Assembly: GCA_026225945.1 (NCBI GenBank)
Contig: JAMJFZ010000107.1
Coordinates: 63,019,501 to 63,083,500 of the forward strand
Direction: 5' to 3'
Source: Cricetomys ansorgei
Lineage: Eukaryota; Chordata; Mammalia; Rodentia; Nesomyidae
DNA: 64,000 nt
In this document: positions 45,199 through 57,296 of the stretch, one piece after another
Layout: each line of letters starts with the position of its first letter
Position numbering within the stretch: the stretch's first letter is position 1
Program-made: the position numbers and the translations under genes
The notes under the pieces: generated by a model
Seen by the model: the letters and a program-made list of their open reading frames with translations, nothing else
The model's database searches: none
What the model was told of the DNA's origin: nothing

Positions 45199-45629
45199 AA
45201 AATACCTTTATTCTCCTGCCCTGAAAATAACTTTAAGTACAGTATCATTACCTGACTCAATCTTTGTTTTGAAGATGAATACAATAAATGTGGTTACCAA
45301 GTTATACTAAAAAAGTGTAACTGCTAACATACGAGAGACTGTCCTGTCCCCCTGTGCCGCTGTATCTAAATGAAGGCCATTTTCTTGCAATCATATTTGT
45401 ACCACTTCTTTGCATAGAAACTTCTTTTTCACAAGCATTGCAAAAGTAAACTTTACAAATCAAACTTCAGTGCTTATTTTCTGTTAAACAAAATCTGAAT
45501 TAGTGTCCATTTCTCAGTTTACCTCACCAACTACAGGGAAACTTAAGAACCAGTCAACAAACGACTGATTTCCCAAACATTTTGATACGTTAGTGCCAGA
45601 AACTAATTATTCCCGCTCTTCTTCCTCAT

Positions 45630-45868
45630 TGTTTTTGGTAATGGAGATTGAACCTAGGGCCTCACCGGCCTCTGTTAGATAAACATTCTACCACTGAGTT
45701 ATAGTTCAGACATGTTCGTACTTTTAAATTTTGAGACAGGATCTCATTAAGTAACACAGGCTGCTCTCTAAGTCACTCTGTAGCCCAGGCAGGTCTTGAA
45801 CTTGTGATCCTCTTGCCCCAGCCTCCTGGAGAGCTAGAATTAAAAGCCTGTGCTGCTAGACACATCAA
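45630..45868 (-). mobile_element. B4 (ID plus B1 composite) SINE
   Basis: ID-like half GGTAATGGAGATTGAACCTAGGGCC...CCACTGAGTTATAGTTCAG, followed by the B1-like half TTGAGACAGGATCTCATTAAG...AGCCCAGGCAGGTCTTGAAC. Both are in reverse complement. Confidence 0.75.
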
Positions 45869-45959
45869 TCACACAGCTCCAGTCATTAAGTCTTTGCTAA
45901 GACTACTGCCATCCTTCTGATTGAGCCGCTCACTCCCTGAACTTGGAAATCAAGACTTT

Positions 45960-46130
45960 GGGGCCAGTTAGAAGGCTCAATGGGTAAAGATGCTTACCTG
46001 GGGCTTACATGGTGGAAAGAAAGAACCAACTCCAAGCCTTGTGCTCTGAGCTCAATCCCTGGGACCCACATGGCAGAAGGAGAGAACTAAAGATTGTTCT
46101 TTGGCCTGCAGAGAACAGTGCCACATACTT
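45960..46130 (+). mobile_element. B2/B3-type SINE
   Basis: GGGGCCAGTTAGAAGGCTCAATGGGTAAAGATGC...GAGCTCAATCCCTGGGACCCACATGGCAGAAGGAGAGAAC. The head is diverged and the 3' part B3-like. Confidence 0.75.
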
Positions 46131-46378
46131 GTGCTCCTGGTGCCTCCCGCCCCAACCAATCCTGCAGGCCACTGGAAAGAGTACTTCAGTGCAGCAGTAC
46201 CACTGGGTTAACTCGCCTGGAAACTATAGGAAGTGACTTGGCAGAATTCATCCATAAGATGATGATGACCTACCTCCTAGGATTGTTGCAAAAACAAGTT
46301 AGTATACATAAGGCAAAGTAATGTCTGACAGGGTTCTTAAAATACTACATACATGCATCTCTCTCTCTACACATGCGT

Positions 46379-46381
<3 letters not shown>

Positions 46382-46429
<48 letters not shown>
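46382..46429 (+). repeat. (CA)24 microsatellite
   Basis: Uninterrupted CA run of about 24 units. Confidence 0.97.
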
Positions 46430-46434
<5 letters not shown>

Positions 46435-46734
46435 ACCAATGGATTCTGAATGCCAGTGGCTGGAGTATCTGGGGCTAGAGAATCCGGGGCTCCAGGTTTT
46501 GTTCCCCTGGCTAGGCTTTCTTGATGGCAGGGTAAGAATGACAGGGCTCCCCGTTTTACTGTTAATAATTTCAACTTAATTCCAACAGCTCTTGCTACTG
46601 TGTTACTGCAATCAACTCTCTAAACATCCGAAAGGCTTGATTTGAAGAGGAGATGCCCACATGTGTGGCAAAGTGTAATACTTGATATTAATTTAACAAG
46701 AGACTTGGGACATTAGAACTTTCCTCTCTCTTTT

Positions 46735-46815
46735 CTACTGCTCCCCTTTCTTTTTTCTCTTCTCCCTTTCTTCCTCTCCCTCCCTCCCTCTCTCTCTCTC
46801 ACTCTCTCTACCTCT
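46735..46815 (+). repeat. Polypyrimidine (CT)-rich tract
   Basis: C/T sequence with a short CTCTCTCTCTC core, abutting a B1 fragment. Confidence 0.88.
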
Positions 46816-46827
46816 ATCTCTCTTTCC

Positions 46828-46912
46828 AGGCTGTCCTGGAACTTATAGAGCTCCACCTGCCTCTGCCTCATGAACACTGGGATTAAAGGCCTGCACTACC
46901 ATCACCTGGCTA
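46828..46912 (-). mobile_element. B1 SINE fragment
   Basis: CCAGGCTGTCCTGGAACTTATAGAG...TGGGATTAAAGGCCTGCACTACCATCACCTGGC, a reverse-complement B1 with an internal deletion. Confidence 0.85.
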
Positions 46913-47689
46913 AGCATTTATTTTCTATTTTTTCTCCCTTCTTTTTGATATAAGACATGATCTGTGCAACCAGATAACTTGAGAAGTTTAGAGAAGGCAG
47001 TTTAAAATCAACTTGAAATTATGGAGATGGAATGTGCTAGCTGGCTATAATCCAACAGATGGCTAATGCCAGTAATATCCATGAGTATACGCTTAGAAAT
47101 GAAGTACTTCATTTCAAAAGTACTCTGATGACTGCTTATTTCTAAAGCAGCAACAAGAAACAAAAACAAAGCAATAAAAACCCAGAATCAGAAGGATAAG
47201 CAACTTCGCTCTAAGAACTGTAATAACTCAATGGTTATAATAATCCAGGATGTTGTTCTCATGAACACAGAAGTGGGTTCTTCAACGGACACTGGTTCTC
47301 AAGAACAGTGGACAGAGTCCTGGGACAGGCTCGGTTGTCATATGCTACAACATAATGAATTATCTATTTTAGACCTTAATGCTTCGGTTGGTTTCTTTTC
47401 TTCCTTCCTTTCTTTTTTCTTTTCTTTTCTTTGACATCACGTTTCTCAAATTGCCAGGAGAGGACCTATTTCCTAGTTCTTTGATTCTGTCATCAGGAAG
47501 TTCTTCAAAAACAATAACTGAAAATTATCCTTTTTGATTTCCTCAGATGAGAACTTTTCACATAAACTGTGTTGAAAAAAATCGGCTCTTTAAAAAACCA
47601 TATTCCTTTAAAGCTAAAAAATTTTTTTTAAATGATAGAAAAGCAAAAGAGTAACATTTGTAATTCCAACCTTTATTCTGAATATTTAT

Positions 47690-47841
47690 TTATTTATTTA
47701 TAAGACAGGGTTTCTCTGTTGTAACTCCGGCTGTCCTGGAACTCACTCTGTAGACCAGGCTGGCCTCGAACTCAGAGAGATCCACTTGCCTCTGCCTCCC
47801 GAGTGCCGGAATTAAGGGCGTGAGCCACCAACACCAAACTC
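47690..47841 (-). mobile_element. B1 SINE
   Basis: Reverse-complement B1 with TTGTAACTCCGGCTGTCCTGG (the GTTACAA variant) and ACCAGGCTGGCCTCGAACTC. Tail of TATTTATTTATTTATAAG. It is among the best preserved B1s here. Confidence 0.94.
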
Positions 47842-48171
47842 TGATTTAAAAAAAAAAAAAATCCTGTCCTTTTTTATGATTATTAAAGGAATAAGCAGCA
47901 ACTTAGACGGAGTCTATACTTGTTGATGAGCCCCATCAGGGCTGTGGGTGTGGCCACCACGTCAGACTAGACCTCACTGTTGTGTGAGTTCTGAGTCACT
48001 ACTGCCTCTCCTAAGTGGTTGGTGTTCGTGACAAAGAATTAAAGGGCAAACAAAAACTCCAGAGATTCCACACTGATATCTAAGAGTCTCTCTGAGATGG
48101 CTTACAAAATAAAGCAATTTCTCCCAAAAATCATCTTAAACTAATCCTGAGCAGTGAAAAACAATCATAAT

Positions 48172-48222
48172 AAAACAATAATAATAATAATAAATAATTA
48201 AAAATAATTAAAAAAATAAAAA
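48172..48222 (+). repeat. (AAT)n / A-rich repeat
   Basis: AATAATAATAATAATAAATAATTAAAAATAATT block with no SINE body in front. Confidence 0.9.
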
Positions 48223-51200
48223 TCACATTTAAGTTACTAGCCTTTAGAATATATATTTTAAAAAGGTATTAAAAATAGCCAAGAGAAGGTTATCCAGCAG
48301 TTACAACACAAAGGCCAAGAGTGAGATCAAAATTAGAAACTTATCTACCCAAGAGTCCATATTTGAGTAACTAAGTTGGAATAATCTGCTGAGCCAAGGA
48401 GACAGCTGGTTCCTTCCTGATGGATGAGCCCTCTGGAGAGGCTTGGGAGCATGACTACGCTTGCACAGTCACGGGTACACAATGCTGGGGGCGCTGTAAG
48501 AGCTACTCTTAACTCTTTTAGTCCCATATAATACACTTCATGTACTTTGATCCCTCCTAATTAAGAAAATATATTATTGTTTATTTGCAGTGGGGTGCAG
48601 ACAGAGGACACCTAGGACTGGTTCTGGAGGACAGCTCAGGTCATCAGGCTGGGGGGGGGGCGGGGGGCACTCTCACTCAGCCATCTCATGGGCCCTGGTC
48701 TTTCCTTTTGCAGAGAAGACTACGAGGCTGCTATGCTTCCTAGCCAACTCAGGGCTGTAGTTACATTTTCCACCCGCATACGTTTTCTGACCCTTCCCCA
48801 ACTCTAGGCAGAAGGCTGTTTGCTCGTCTCTGTGGAGGGAACCAGCCTTTTCCACAAATGGGTCCACGAAAACGCTACGCAGGAGAGAGTATGAGCGCAG
48901 GAAAAATGAGGAAATGATAAACGAACAGGGTAGTTCGTTCTCTTATGAGATCCAAGGAAATGACACGCACGATCGAGCTTTAAAATGACTCGTGGAACAC
49001 GCTTTAGAAGTAAAACGCATGAGAGTTTTTAATAGGGGAATTAACAGTATCCATATTAAGAAAAGAGAGGGGCAAGAGAGAGACTGACAGTGAGCCTTGG
49101 CAATGGAAAAACCACACCAAGAAGAGAAGGAGGGAGAGACTGACAATATACATTACCAGGGGAAAAGGGCCCACACCAGAGAGAGAGAGAATTGCTCTGG
49201 CAAGAAGTTTAAAAAGCCAAGTACAGTTTTTTTGGTATGTAGATAGATGTTGCTCAGGCCTTCAGAGGAACCGGTTTCATATGTAGATGTAGTCACGCCC
49301 AGGGAGGAGGAGCCAGGTGTCCTTCCTCCTGCGGACTTACAAACTTCAAGGTTATCTTGTTTGCTATGAAAGAACATTTGACTCAATAACCGACAATTGG
49401 TTGAATGTTATGGTTAGCTGAATATCTCCATCTGCCTCAAACAGACCAGAATGCCATGTAGGCAAAGAAGGTTTTTATTTTATGGTTTTTAGCTGTTTGA
49501 TGTGTATTTATTTTTTCTCTATCTAGGCTCCTTTTGCTTCTATCTGTTAAAGGCTTGTCTCTTCTGGGGAGGACCAACACCCATTTCAGGAATATCCTTT
49601 ACAATGTACTATCAATATGAATACGTAGCTCTACACATGCCAGGACTTAGAAGCCCACAAGATATTTTACAATGACAATTACTTTTGAGTAAAAAAATGG
49701 CTGCTTCTCCTTCTCAGCTAACACCAGCCAGCTAAGGTATCACTAGGCCATGCAGACATAATGAAAGGCTTTTGTCGTCATTACAGCAAAGGGGAAAAAG
49801 GGCTAGTAAGCCGAAATTCCCAGCCGGGAAGTCTGGAACCTTGTCGACAGACTTCAACCACGTTGCCAGGGTATTGGGGCTTCCAGTAGTTCTCATCTAT
49901 AGATCCACCAGGGAAATAAAATCAACAGGATCGTATCTTCTAGGACTTCAGAGTATTCTGGAAAAGAGATCTATAGATAATTATTAATACAGAGCCAAAG
50001 TAAGGGATGTTCTTTCTGGAGTGTGGAGAAGGTTCTAAATCAGAAATGCCTGTTAGGTGGGAAAGTGAAAGGTATTCTAGAAGAGCTATCTGTATAGTTA
50101 AAAGCTGGGACAGGGGACAATGTGTTCTGGGATGGAAGATGGAACAGAAGGGAGGAGAGGTGGATCAGGCTGATCATGCAAGACCACTGTGGTGTACATG
50201 TGCCCAGCTAACAAGACAGTCCATTATCATATGGCTCTGAGGCTCTCTACTCTGAGTACACATTAAAATCTCTGGTGAGACTTTAAAGCAGAATACTGAC
50301 ACCTGTTATGTGTTGGTATTGATGATCTGTTCTGAGTTGGGGCCTGAGTATCAATACTTAAAACAAAGAAAAACAAAACAAAAAACTTCCCATGTAATTC
50401 TAGCATGTGTCTGGGGTGACACCTATGAGCAGCTAGAATCAATACAACGATATACACAGGAAATTGGCAATTACAAATACGCTTTAAAGTTGACCAGGTA
50501 ACAGCAAGGAAAGACTGAAGGCAGAGGAACTTGGGAAGTGTGTGTTAGTGCACAGGCTCCTGAACATAGGCACAGGAACAGGAACAGTCAGCCATATTGC
50601 TAACATTTAACCTCACAGAAGGTTAAAGGCCAAAGATACTCAAAATGAGCATGCACTTTCAGCGGACCCTAAAGTTCTCTCGATAGTGGACACAGTTTAA
50701 GAAAGACCCTGGAGAAAGAAGAGCATGGAGAATCTTCCAAGCAGGGTCAGAGGTACTGATGACTCTGGGCAATAAGCAAGCAGAGGAAGCAGGGAAGACA
50801 CCACCACTTCTGGCTCTGGCGAGGTCCATAGCAAACGTGGACTAAGCACAAACGTGTGTGAGCGCATTGATTTTCCCGATGTTGCAGGGTGGATTGCTCT
50901 CACATCCACTTCATAGCTGAGGAAGCTGAAATTTCAAGATGGCAATTAACTTGTCCACAGTCACACGGAGATAAACAGGAGATAAGGAACTTCTTCTCAG
51001 AGTTGTAGCTCCGGCGTGGGTGGTGTAACCCCTTTCTCTACTCTTTCTTTGATGAATGTATTGCTAACTAAATAGGGAAGCTAGAAGAATACAGCAGGGA
51101 AGGGCTTAGGATGAAAGGTAGGTACAGGTTTTAAGAGTTTGTTTTAGACATGGTGTGTCCAAGACATTAAAAGGCACATAGACGTCGGTGACTATTAAAT

Positions 51201-51756
51201 CAGAAAAAGTCAGACAAGAGACCCAGAGGTGAGAGTGAGAAGGTACAGGGAATAATTCAGTAATCAGGAACTGAGCACGGTTTATGGGTACCCCTTCCAA
51301 CTTCTGATACTGCACTTGGCAGCTTAGATCCTTTGCCACAAGTGCTGCGCACACATCCTCTCTCTGAACAGTGGGCCCTACCTCCTCGGGCTACATATGC
51401 ACTCCTCTCTGAAAAACAGAGTAGGCTCTTCTCCCGACCAACAAGCAAAGTTAAAGTTTCTATATAACTATATTGCTAATGTATCTGGGTATGAAGAATG
51501 GAAAGGCTAATCTTCCCCAAATGGGTATATGCACAGTAAGGCAAAACCGAGCCCTTGAGCGAACTTTTAGGGAAAAATGAAAAATCCTCTATTTTCATTT
51601 TATGCCTAAACATAACTGGAGGTATATATGAATAAAGTAGATGTGCTACGGGGAGAAGCATGCATAGTAAAAAAATGACTGGATGATCCAATCTGCCAAA
51701 ACTGTGAACACCCGCACTACACACCTAGTTTTTAAAAAAAAAAATCCCTCCTTTAA

Positions 51757-51885
51757 GTCGGGCAGATCTCTGAGTCTGAGGCCAGCCTGGTCTACAAAGG
51801 AGTTCCCTGACAACTAGAGTTACAACAGAGAAACCTCATCTTCTTGAAAAACCAAAACAAAAAAGAAAAAAAAATTCCTATGTTT
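51757..51885 (+). mobile_element. B1 SINE, 5'-truncated
   Basis: Starts within the element at GTCGGGCAGATCTCTGAG and lacks most of the first half. It keeps AGGCCAGCCTGGTCTACAAAGG and AGAGTTACAACAGAGAAACC (variant) and has an A-rich tail. Confidence 0.88.
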
Positions 51886-52383
51886 CACTTTAATAAAGCT
51901 TTTTTGCTACTTGCGCAAATCCGTTTGGGCTTCTATTTCGGTTCCTTGAATAAAAGTCCAGGCACTCAGAAACAGTCGATCCCAACCTCAGCTGCCAGTA
52001 ATAACACCACCACCTGACCTACTGAGTCTTGTCTGGCCAGGTCTGTGCTAGGTGCTTCCTCACAGACAGCCTTAGTGCTGTCGTATTTCCTTTACGCCAG
52101 GATGAGATATGGTAGATAAGGACCACACAGTCTACCATCGAATGTGGGAGACGAACTCTGAACCCCCCAGCTCATCCTCCTACCCTCTCACCCCTACATT
52201 TCTGGAACTATAAAAAGAACTAGAAACCATGACATCCCAGATGGCCTCAGTCCCTACCAGGCTATCAAACTGTAAGTGGGAAATACGGAGAAAGTGTTTA
52301 TCCATTTCCACAACTTAAAGGCTTTCTACCTTGTTTAGTTATTTGATTAAACAGGACACATGTTATCTTAATCAAATCAAATG
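51886..52383. other. Unique intronic sequence
   Basis: Begins with TTTAATAAAGCTTTTTTGCTACTTGCGC, which could be an LTR polyadenylation region, but no LTR boundaries are visible. Confidence 0.4.
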
Positions 52384-52463
52384 AATACTAGAAACAAATT
52401 CATACAAGTCAGTACACAAACCTGAGTGCAAACTTCTGTACAAGAGCTGAAGCCTGACACAAA
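52384..52463 (+). repeat. Direct repeat 2, left copy
   Basis: 80 bp recurring at 53228..53307. By hand the two copies differ at about nine of roughly 75 aligned positions. Shared core: GTCAGTACACAAA, CTGAGTGCAAAC, GCTGAAGC. Confidence 0.88.
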
Positions 52464-52789
52464 CTTTGTGGTGGTGTTATTATCAAACCAGAATCCAGAA
52501 GGACCGATCTGAGGGAGACAGTGGCTTGCTTGGCCTTCCAAGAGTCACAACAAAGGTGCCATTTCACAATAGCGACCTTGCCTTTTTCATTTAACCTTCT
52601 CATACCTGAAAAGATCATAGGTATTCCTCTCTCCAAAGAAACAAAAACAAAATCATAAAACCACACCACACGAGTTTCATCTAATTGTTTCCATTTTCAG
52701 CACCTTTGAAATACTGGTATTGACAATCAAGGAACCTTGGAGTTAAAGGGTTCCTCCTATACAGGTATTTGACATATTGTCTGTTTGTA

Positions 52790-52795
<6 letters not shown>

Positions 52796-52826
<31 letters not shown>

Positions 52827-52860
52827 GGAGAGAGGGAGAGAGAGGGAGAGAATGAGAATG
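52796..52860 (+). repeat. (GA)n repeat
   Basis: AGAGAGAG run of about 24 bases grading into GGGAGAGAGGGAGAG units. Confidence 0.95.
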
Positions 52861-52861
52861 A

Positions 52862-53135
52862 ATGTGTGTGTGTGTATAATGGTTGTATGTGTATTATGAG
52901 GTCAGAGATTGACAGTAGAGCGTCTTCCTCTCTCTTTGAGATAGGGTTTCTTACTGAATCTGGAGCTTACTGGGCATGACTGACTGGCCAGCAAGCTCCA
53001 GGGATCTCTGCCTTTCCAGTGCCTTTCCAGTCAAGCACACGCCGGTGTGCCTGGGTTTTTGTACGGTGCCTAGGATCCAAACTCAGGTGCTATGCTTACA
53101 TGTCGAACCGACCAAGCTATCTTCTCAGCAACTGT
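52862..53135 (-). mobile_element. B4/RSINE-type SINE
   Basis: GTGTGTGTGTGTATAATGG and GTATTATGAGGTCAGAGATTGAC, then TTTGAGATAGGGTTTCTTACTGAATCTGGAGC and a diverged ID-like end CCAAGCTATCTTCTCAGCA. Reverse complement orientation. Confidence 0.75.
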
Positions 53136-53227
53136 CAGCTTGCTTCTGGAGACAGGCTCCTATTATTCAGCCCAGGGTGGTCTCAAACTCCTGATTCCGG
53201 CTTGGCTGACTTTTTGACAAACTCTAC

Positions 53228-53307
53228 AATACTAGCAACATATTTATACAGGTCAGTACACAAAACTGAGTGCAAACCTCTGTATAAGGGCTGAAGCTTG
53301 ACAAACA
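53228..53307 (+). repeat. Direct repeat 2, right copy
   Basis: Same-orientation copy of 52384..52463, 844 bp downstream. The flanking sequences do not match, so it is not a simple 844-bp tandem duplication. Confidence 0.88.
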
Positions 53308-53607
53308 AGCCTCTAGGTGTGTCAATAAGGGATTATGTAGATTAAGTTAATTGGGGGTGGGGCCTGGCTGGATGTGGGTGGTACCACTCTGTGGGGTAAG
53401 ATCCTGCATTAACTAAATGCAGTTAGCCGCACGCTCACATTCATCACGCTGCTTCCTAACCAGCTGTAATATCCGCTTTCTGCTCTTGCCACCCTAACTT
53501 CCCGCCTTGGTAGATGGTACCTTTGAAGTGTGAGCCCAAACAAACTTTCTCTATTAAGTTACTTTTGTCAGGTATTTTGTCAGCGATGAGAAAAGACACT
53601 AATACGG
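53308..53607 (+). mobile_element. LTR-like muroid dispersed repeat (copy 5)
   Basis: GTTAATTGGGGGTGGGGCCTGGCTGG...GTACCACTCTGTGGGG...AGTGTGAGCCCAAACAAACTTTC...AAGTTACTTTTGTCAGGTATTTTGTCAG...AAAAGACACTAATACGG. It shares the 3' plan of copies 1-3 and starts right after direct repeat 2. The 5' end is approximate. Confidence 0.65.
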
Positions 53608-54276
53608 TACTGACGGAAGAAATACAAAATGCAAATTTAAAGAGTCTATAGTTAGTCCCATTGTATGGCCTTTCACTCAGGATGGAAATTCTGTCCTGAA
53701 TCCCTACCTGTGTCATAGACTGCTAGGCTTGAAGGACTCAACATATGGGAAATTATTACCTACCAGGCCAAGCCTTCATGTGTCTGGAAAGCTCTCATGC
53801 CGTGATGTTCTGTCTTAGATAAAGAATCCTTTGCTTTAGAACCTGCATTTATTCAAACACTGACTGAGCACTTATGTGTTTAACAAATTATCTGTATCAT
53901 TTCCTGGTCTTCTCCACAGCCTACAGGGGTGGCCACTGCTGTGCTTTATACCCAGACTTCGGATCCGTCAACCAAACCCCTTATTCTGTCTTTCTTTTTT
54001 GTCAATATCTTGTCTAAAATGTGATCAACAGACCTAAACACAACCCATCAGATGCAATCTAAATACCCATACAAGGAAACAGACTCAATGTGATGCAGGG
54101 ATGCACTGAGGAAACCTGAGATCATTCCAACAGCCTCGCCAGAGACACAGCTCACGGAAACCTGAACTCCAGTAAACCCGCTGGCATTTTTCATGGCAAA
54201 TGTTTGAGATTATTTGTCACCCTGAAGCATTTCTCAATCTCTGTAGACAGCTTGACTTTAATATATTGTGCCTCAT
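53608..54276. other. Unique intronic sequence
   Basis: About 670 bp with no recognised repeat or gene. Confidence 0.5.
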
Positions 54277-54455
54277 GGGCCAGAGAGATGGCTCAAGGGT
54301 TAAGAGCACTTACTCTTGCAGAGCACCTGGATTTCCTTCCCGGCACTCATAAGGCAACTCACAACTGTTTAGAACTCCAGTTCCAGGGACTCTGATATTT
54401 ACTTCAATTCATGCAGATAAAATATTCATACATATAAAAATAAAAAAAAATCAAA
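54277..54455 (+). mobile_element. B2 SINE
   Basis: GGGCCAGAGAGATGGCTCAAGG head, ending with an ATAAAAATAAAAAAAAATC tail. It sits at the start of the L1 block. Confidence 0.9.
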
Positions 54456-55259
54456 AAGACACTACAAGGTGTTAAGAACTCCGATGCTCACAGATTAGCA
54501 GGATTAATATTGTGAAAACAGATACCCTACCAAAAATAAGATACAGATTCAATGCAATCCTCATCAAAATTCCAACACAGTTCTTCATAGGAGAAAAAAT
54601 CCTCAGCTTCCTATGGAAACACAAAAAAACCCAAGGTAGCTAAAATAATCCTGAATAATAAAGAACTGTGGGAAGTATCACCATCCTAGATTTCAAGTTG
54701 TACTAGAGTTACAATAATAAAAGCAGCATGGCATTAGTATAAAAACAGACATGTTAATCAATAGAATTGAACTGCAGACCCAGACATAGTCCACGTACCT
54801 ACAGACACCTGATAAGAAGCCAAAAATACACACTGCAGAAAAGAGAGCATCTTTAACCAATGGAACTGGTCAAAGTGGATGGCCAGGATAGGAGAATGGA
54901 AATAGATTCGTATTGATCAGCTTGCATAAAACTCAAGATGGATCAAGGACCTTAACATAAGACCAGATACCCTGAATCTGATAGAAGAGAAAGTGGGGAT
55001 AGTCTTGAACTCATAGGCATAGAAAAGGACTTTCTGAACAGAACTCTGATAGCACAGGTACTAACAATTAATAAATGTGACTTCACGAAGATGTAAAGCT
55101 GCTGTATGGCTAAGGATACCATTATTCAGCAAAGCAGCAGGCTACAGAATGGGAAAGGATCTTTACGGATCATACATCTCATGGAGGATTAGTACCCAGA
55201 ATATATAAAGAGCTATAAAAACCTGAACGTCAAGAAAACAACCCAATCAAATCTGCCTA
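54456..55259 (+). mobile_element. L1 ORF2 C-terminal region, decayed
   Basis: Sense L1: CAGATTCAATGCAATCCTCATCAAAATTCC, TAATAAAAGCAGCATGGCATTAG, ATCAAGGACCTTAACATAAGACC and AAGCAGCAGGCTACAGAATGGG are the familiar order of ORF2 3' landmarks. Stops and frameshifts are present, so no protein is made. Confidence 0.9.
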
Positions 55260-55390
55260 AAGCAGGAAGAGAGAGAGCCACTGGGCCTGGCTCAGGCCTT
55301 TTAAACCTCAAAGCCCACCCCCAGTGACATATTTCCTCCAACAAGGCCACACCTCCTAATCCTTTAAAATAATGCCACTCCCTAAACATA
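55260..55390 (-). mobile_element. Dispersed repeat inserted in L1, inverted (copy 6)
   Basis: GGCCTGGCTCAGGCCTTTTAAACCTCAAAGCCC...CCAACAAGGCCACACCTCCTAATCC is the reverse complement of copies 2 and 3. It appears to resume at 55523..55550 (TTTAAATTCAAACCGTCA) after an inserted B1. Confidence 0.75.
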
Positions 55391-55522
55391 GTTGTGTTAT
55401 TTTTGGTTGTTTTTTTTGGGGGGGGGGAGGGGTGTTGAGACAGGGTTTCTCTGTGTAGCTCTGAATGTCCTTGAACTCACTCTATTAGGATTAAATGTAT
55501 GCACCGCTACCACCAAGTAGGT
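55391..55522 (-). mobile_element. B1 SINE nested in the dispersed repeat
   Basis: GAGACAGGGTTTCTCTGTGTAGCTC...CTTGAACTCACTCTATTAGGATTAAATG, a reverse-complement B1 with an internal deletion and a G-rich (GGGGGGGGGAGGGG) tail side. Confidence 0.85.
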
Positions 55523-55550
55523 CATTTTAAATTCAAACCGTCATTCCTAC

Positions 55551-55869
55551 AACAGAGATACTTTCTGTATCATTGCTATTGTAATCATAATAGCCAGAAA
55601 CTGGAAACAGCCTAGAAGTCTACCAATCGATAAATCAATGATGAAAATGTGGCGCGTCTACACAATGGAATATTATTCAGCTGTTAAGAAAAATGAAATC
55701 ACGGACATTAATGAAATTAAATTTTAATTAATTATTAAATTAAATTGTTAATTAATTAATGAAATTAAGAAAAACAAAATTTGCAGGTAAATAACTAGAA
55801 CTAGAAACAGTAATCCCGAGGGAGGTATCTCAGACTCAATAAAACTAACACTGTATTTTTTTCCCCTTA
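55551..55869 (+). mobile_element. L1 ORF2 C-terminus resumes
   Basis: ATAGCCAGAAACTGGAAACAGCCTAG, ACACAATGGAATATTATTCAGCTG and the end of ORF2. It includes an AT-rich expansion, TTAATTAATTATTAAATTAAATTG (55722..55760). Confidence 0.88.
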
Positions 55870-57292
55870 TATGTGGATGTTAGTTTTTAGGCTTTTGATA
55901 CATGTGGCACGTCCAAGTAACCGAAGAGGTCAGGTACCTAATAAAGGAACCAGGGGGGAGGAGAGGACTACCAGGGAAGGAAAACTAGAATGCAGTGCTA
56001 TGGAGAGGTTAGGAGACAGTGGAATAGGAGGGCTACAGGGAGAGGGTGGGAGGGAAAGGTAACAGAGGGAATGCGTCAAGGGACAACTAACACAAAGGCT
56101 TTTTGAAAAGCATGGAAATGTATTACTGTCTAAGCTTTCAGAACCTAAATATAGTCGCCATATAATGGGGAGAAAATGCCTAACCAGATATTTTATACAC
56201 TAAGTAAAACCTTCAGTGCCAGAGATGAGTCGTTTTGTTGAATTGTTGGCCCAAGGACCCCATGGGATTCCCCAAACATCACAGGCTATTCTCTCGGCTA
56301 CTGGTTGCTCCCCACAAAGTGATGATGAGATTCCACAACTGAAGTTAACGTTTCTTACGTCATCAAACATGGAGAAGTAGAGCTGGTGTCTAACTAGAGC
56401 CTGCACCCCTGACTAGTGTTCATAGTGCTGAAAGGAACTCTTCCAGTTACCAGAAGAGAAAGATGGCCATCAGTATCACCCAGCTACACACGCCGGAAAC
56501 CTACACCAATGGCTTGCTTGCAAGATATGCTGGTACTACGGTGGCACAAAAGTTATGTGAGTGACCTGATTGGGTTGAAGGCCCACTCCATGACAAAGAA
56601 CCCATGCCTAACACTGCTGATGTGGCCAAGAACCTGAGACTGGATAGGTCATGAACCTACGGGAAAACCTACTACCACGATTCTCCTAAAGGACATATCA
56701 ATAAAATGACTGCTGGTGACGTACTGGGAACGTAGATCAGTGCCTCATTCAACCTTCATCAGAGAAGCTTCTTGCAGTAGATGGTAATTAACACAGAGAC
56801 CCACAGCTGGAGAATGTGCAAAGAACAGGAGGAGACTTGGAAGCATTCAGCCCTAAACAGGATGTCGTCATCAGACTCCTCCATTCACGGCTTAGGGACC
56901 TCAGCACTAACCAGGGGGAAGAGGACAAGGGGTACCACCCTTGACCAAGAAGCTATTTTTAATCACTACTTGCTGATAAATAAAATATCAGTTTTAACCA
57001 ATACAGTGTCACTGGGTATATCGACCGTACTCCAGGGCGGGCCCCACAACCAGGAGTTGTTAGAAAAGACAAACAATTCCGTGGGTTTTGTGGATTTTTG
57101 TTTTGTTTTGTTATTTTTGTGTTACTTTTTTTTGTTTATTTTTTTATTTTCATTTTTGTGGGGGCTTTGAAGAAGAGAGAAAAAAGATAGTTGGATAGGT
57201 ACAGTGGCAGGGAGAATCTGGGAAGAGTTGGGGCAGAGTTAACACATGATCAAAATATATTATATGGAAAAATTTTTAATTAAAATGAAACA
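55870..57292 (+). mobile_element. L1 3' UTR (Lx-like), copy C
   Basis: Follows ORF2 directly: GGGAGAGGGTGGGAGGGAAAGG; TGGTGGCACAAAAGTTATGTG; AGATCAGTGCCTCATTCAACC; CCAGGGCGGGCCCCACAACC; TTTTGTTTTGTTTTG-type run; AATCTGGGAAGAGTTGGGGC; ATGATCAAAATATATTATATGG. It defines the family for copies A and B. Confidence 0.9.
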
Positions 57293-57296
57293 AAAG

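Larger units (their letters stand above)
46131..46827. other. Intronic sequence with simple repeats
   Basis: Contains (CA)n at 46382..46429 and a C/T-rich tract at about 46735..46815. No gene signal. Confidence 0.6.
46913..51756. other. Mostly unique intronic sequence, 4.8 kb
   Basis: Holds a B1 (47690..47841), T/C-rich and (AAT)n simple repeats, and G-runs at 48651..48667. The segment 48890..49440 is a possible LTR-derived region by composition only (purine-rich, GAGTTTTTAATAGGGGAATTAAC). No exon recognised. Confidence 0.45.
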
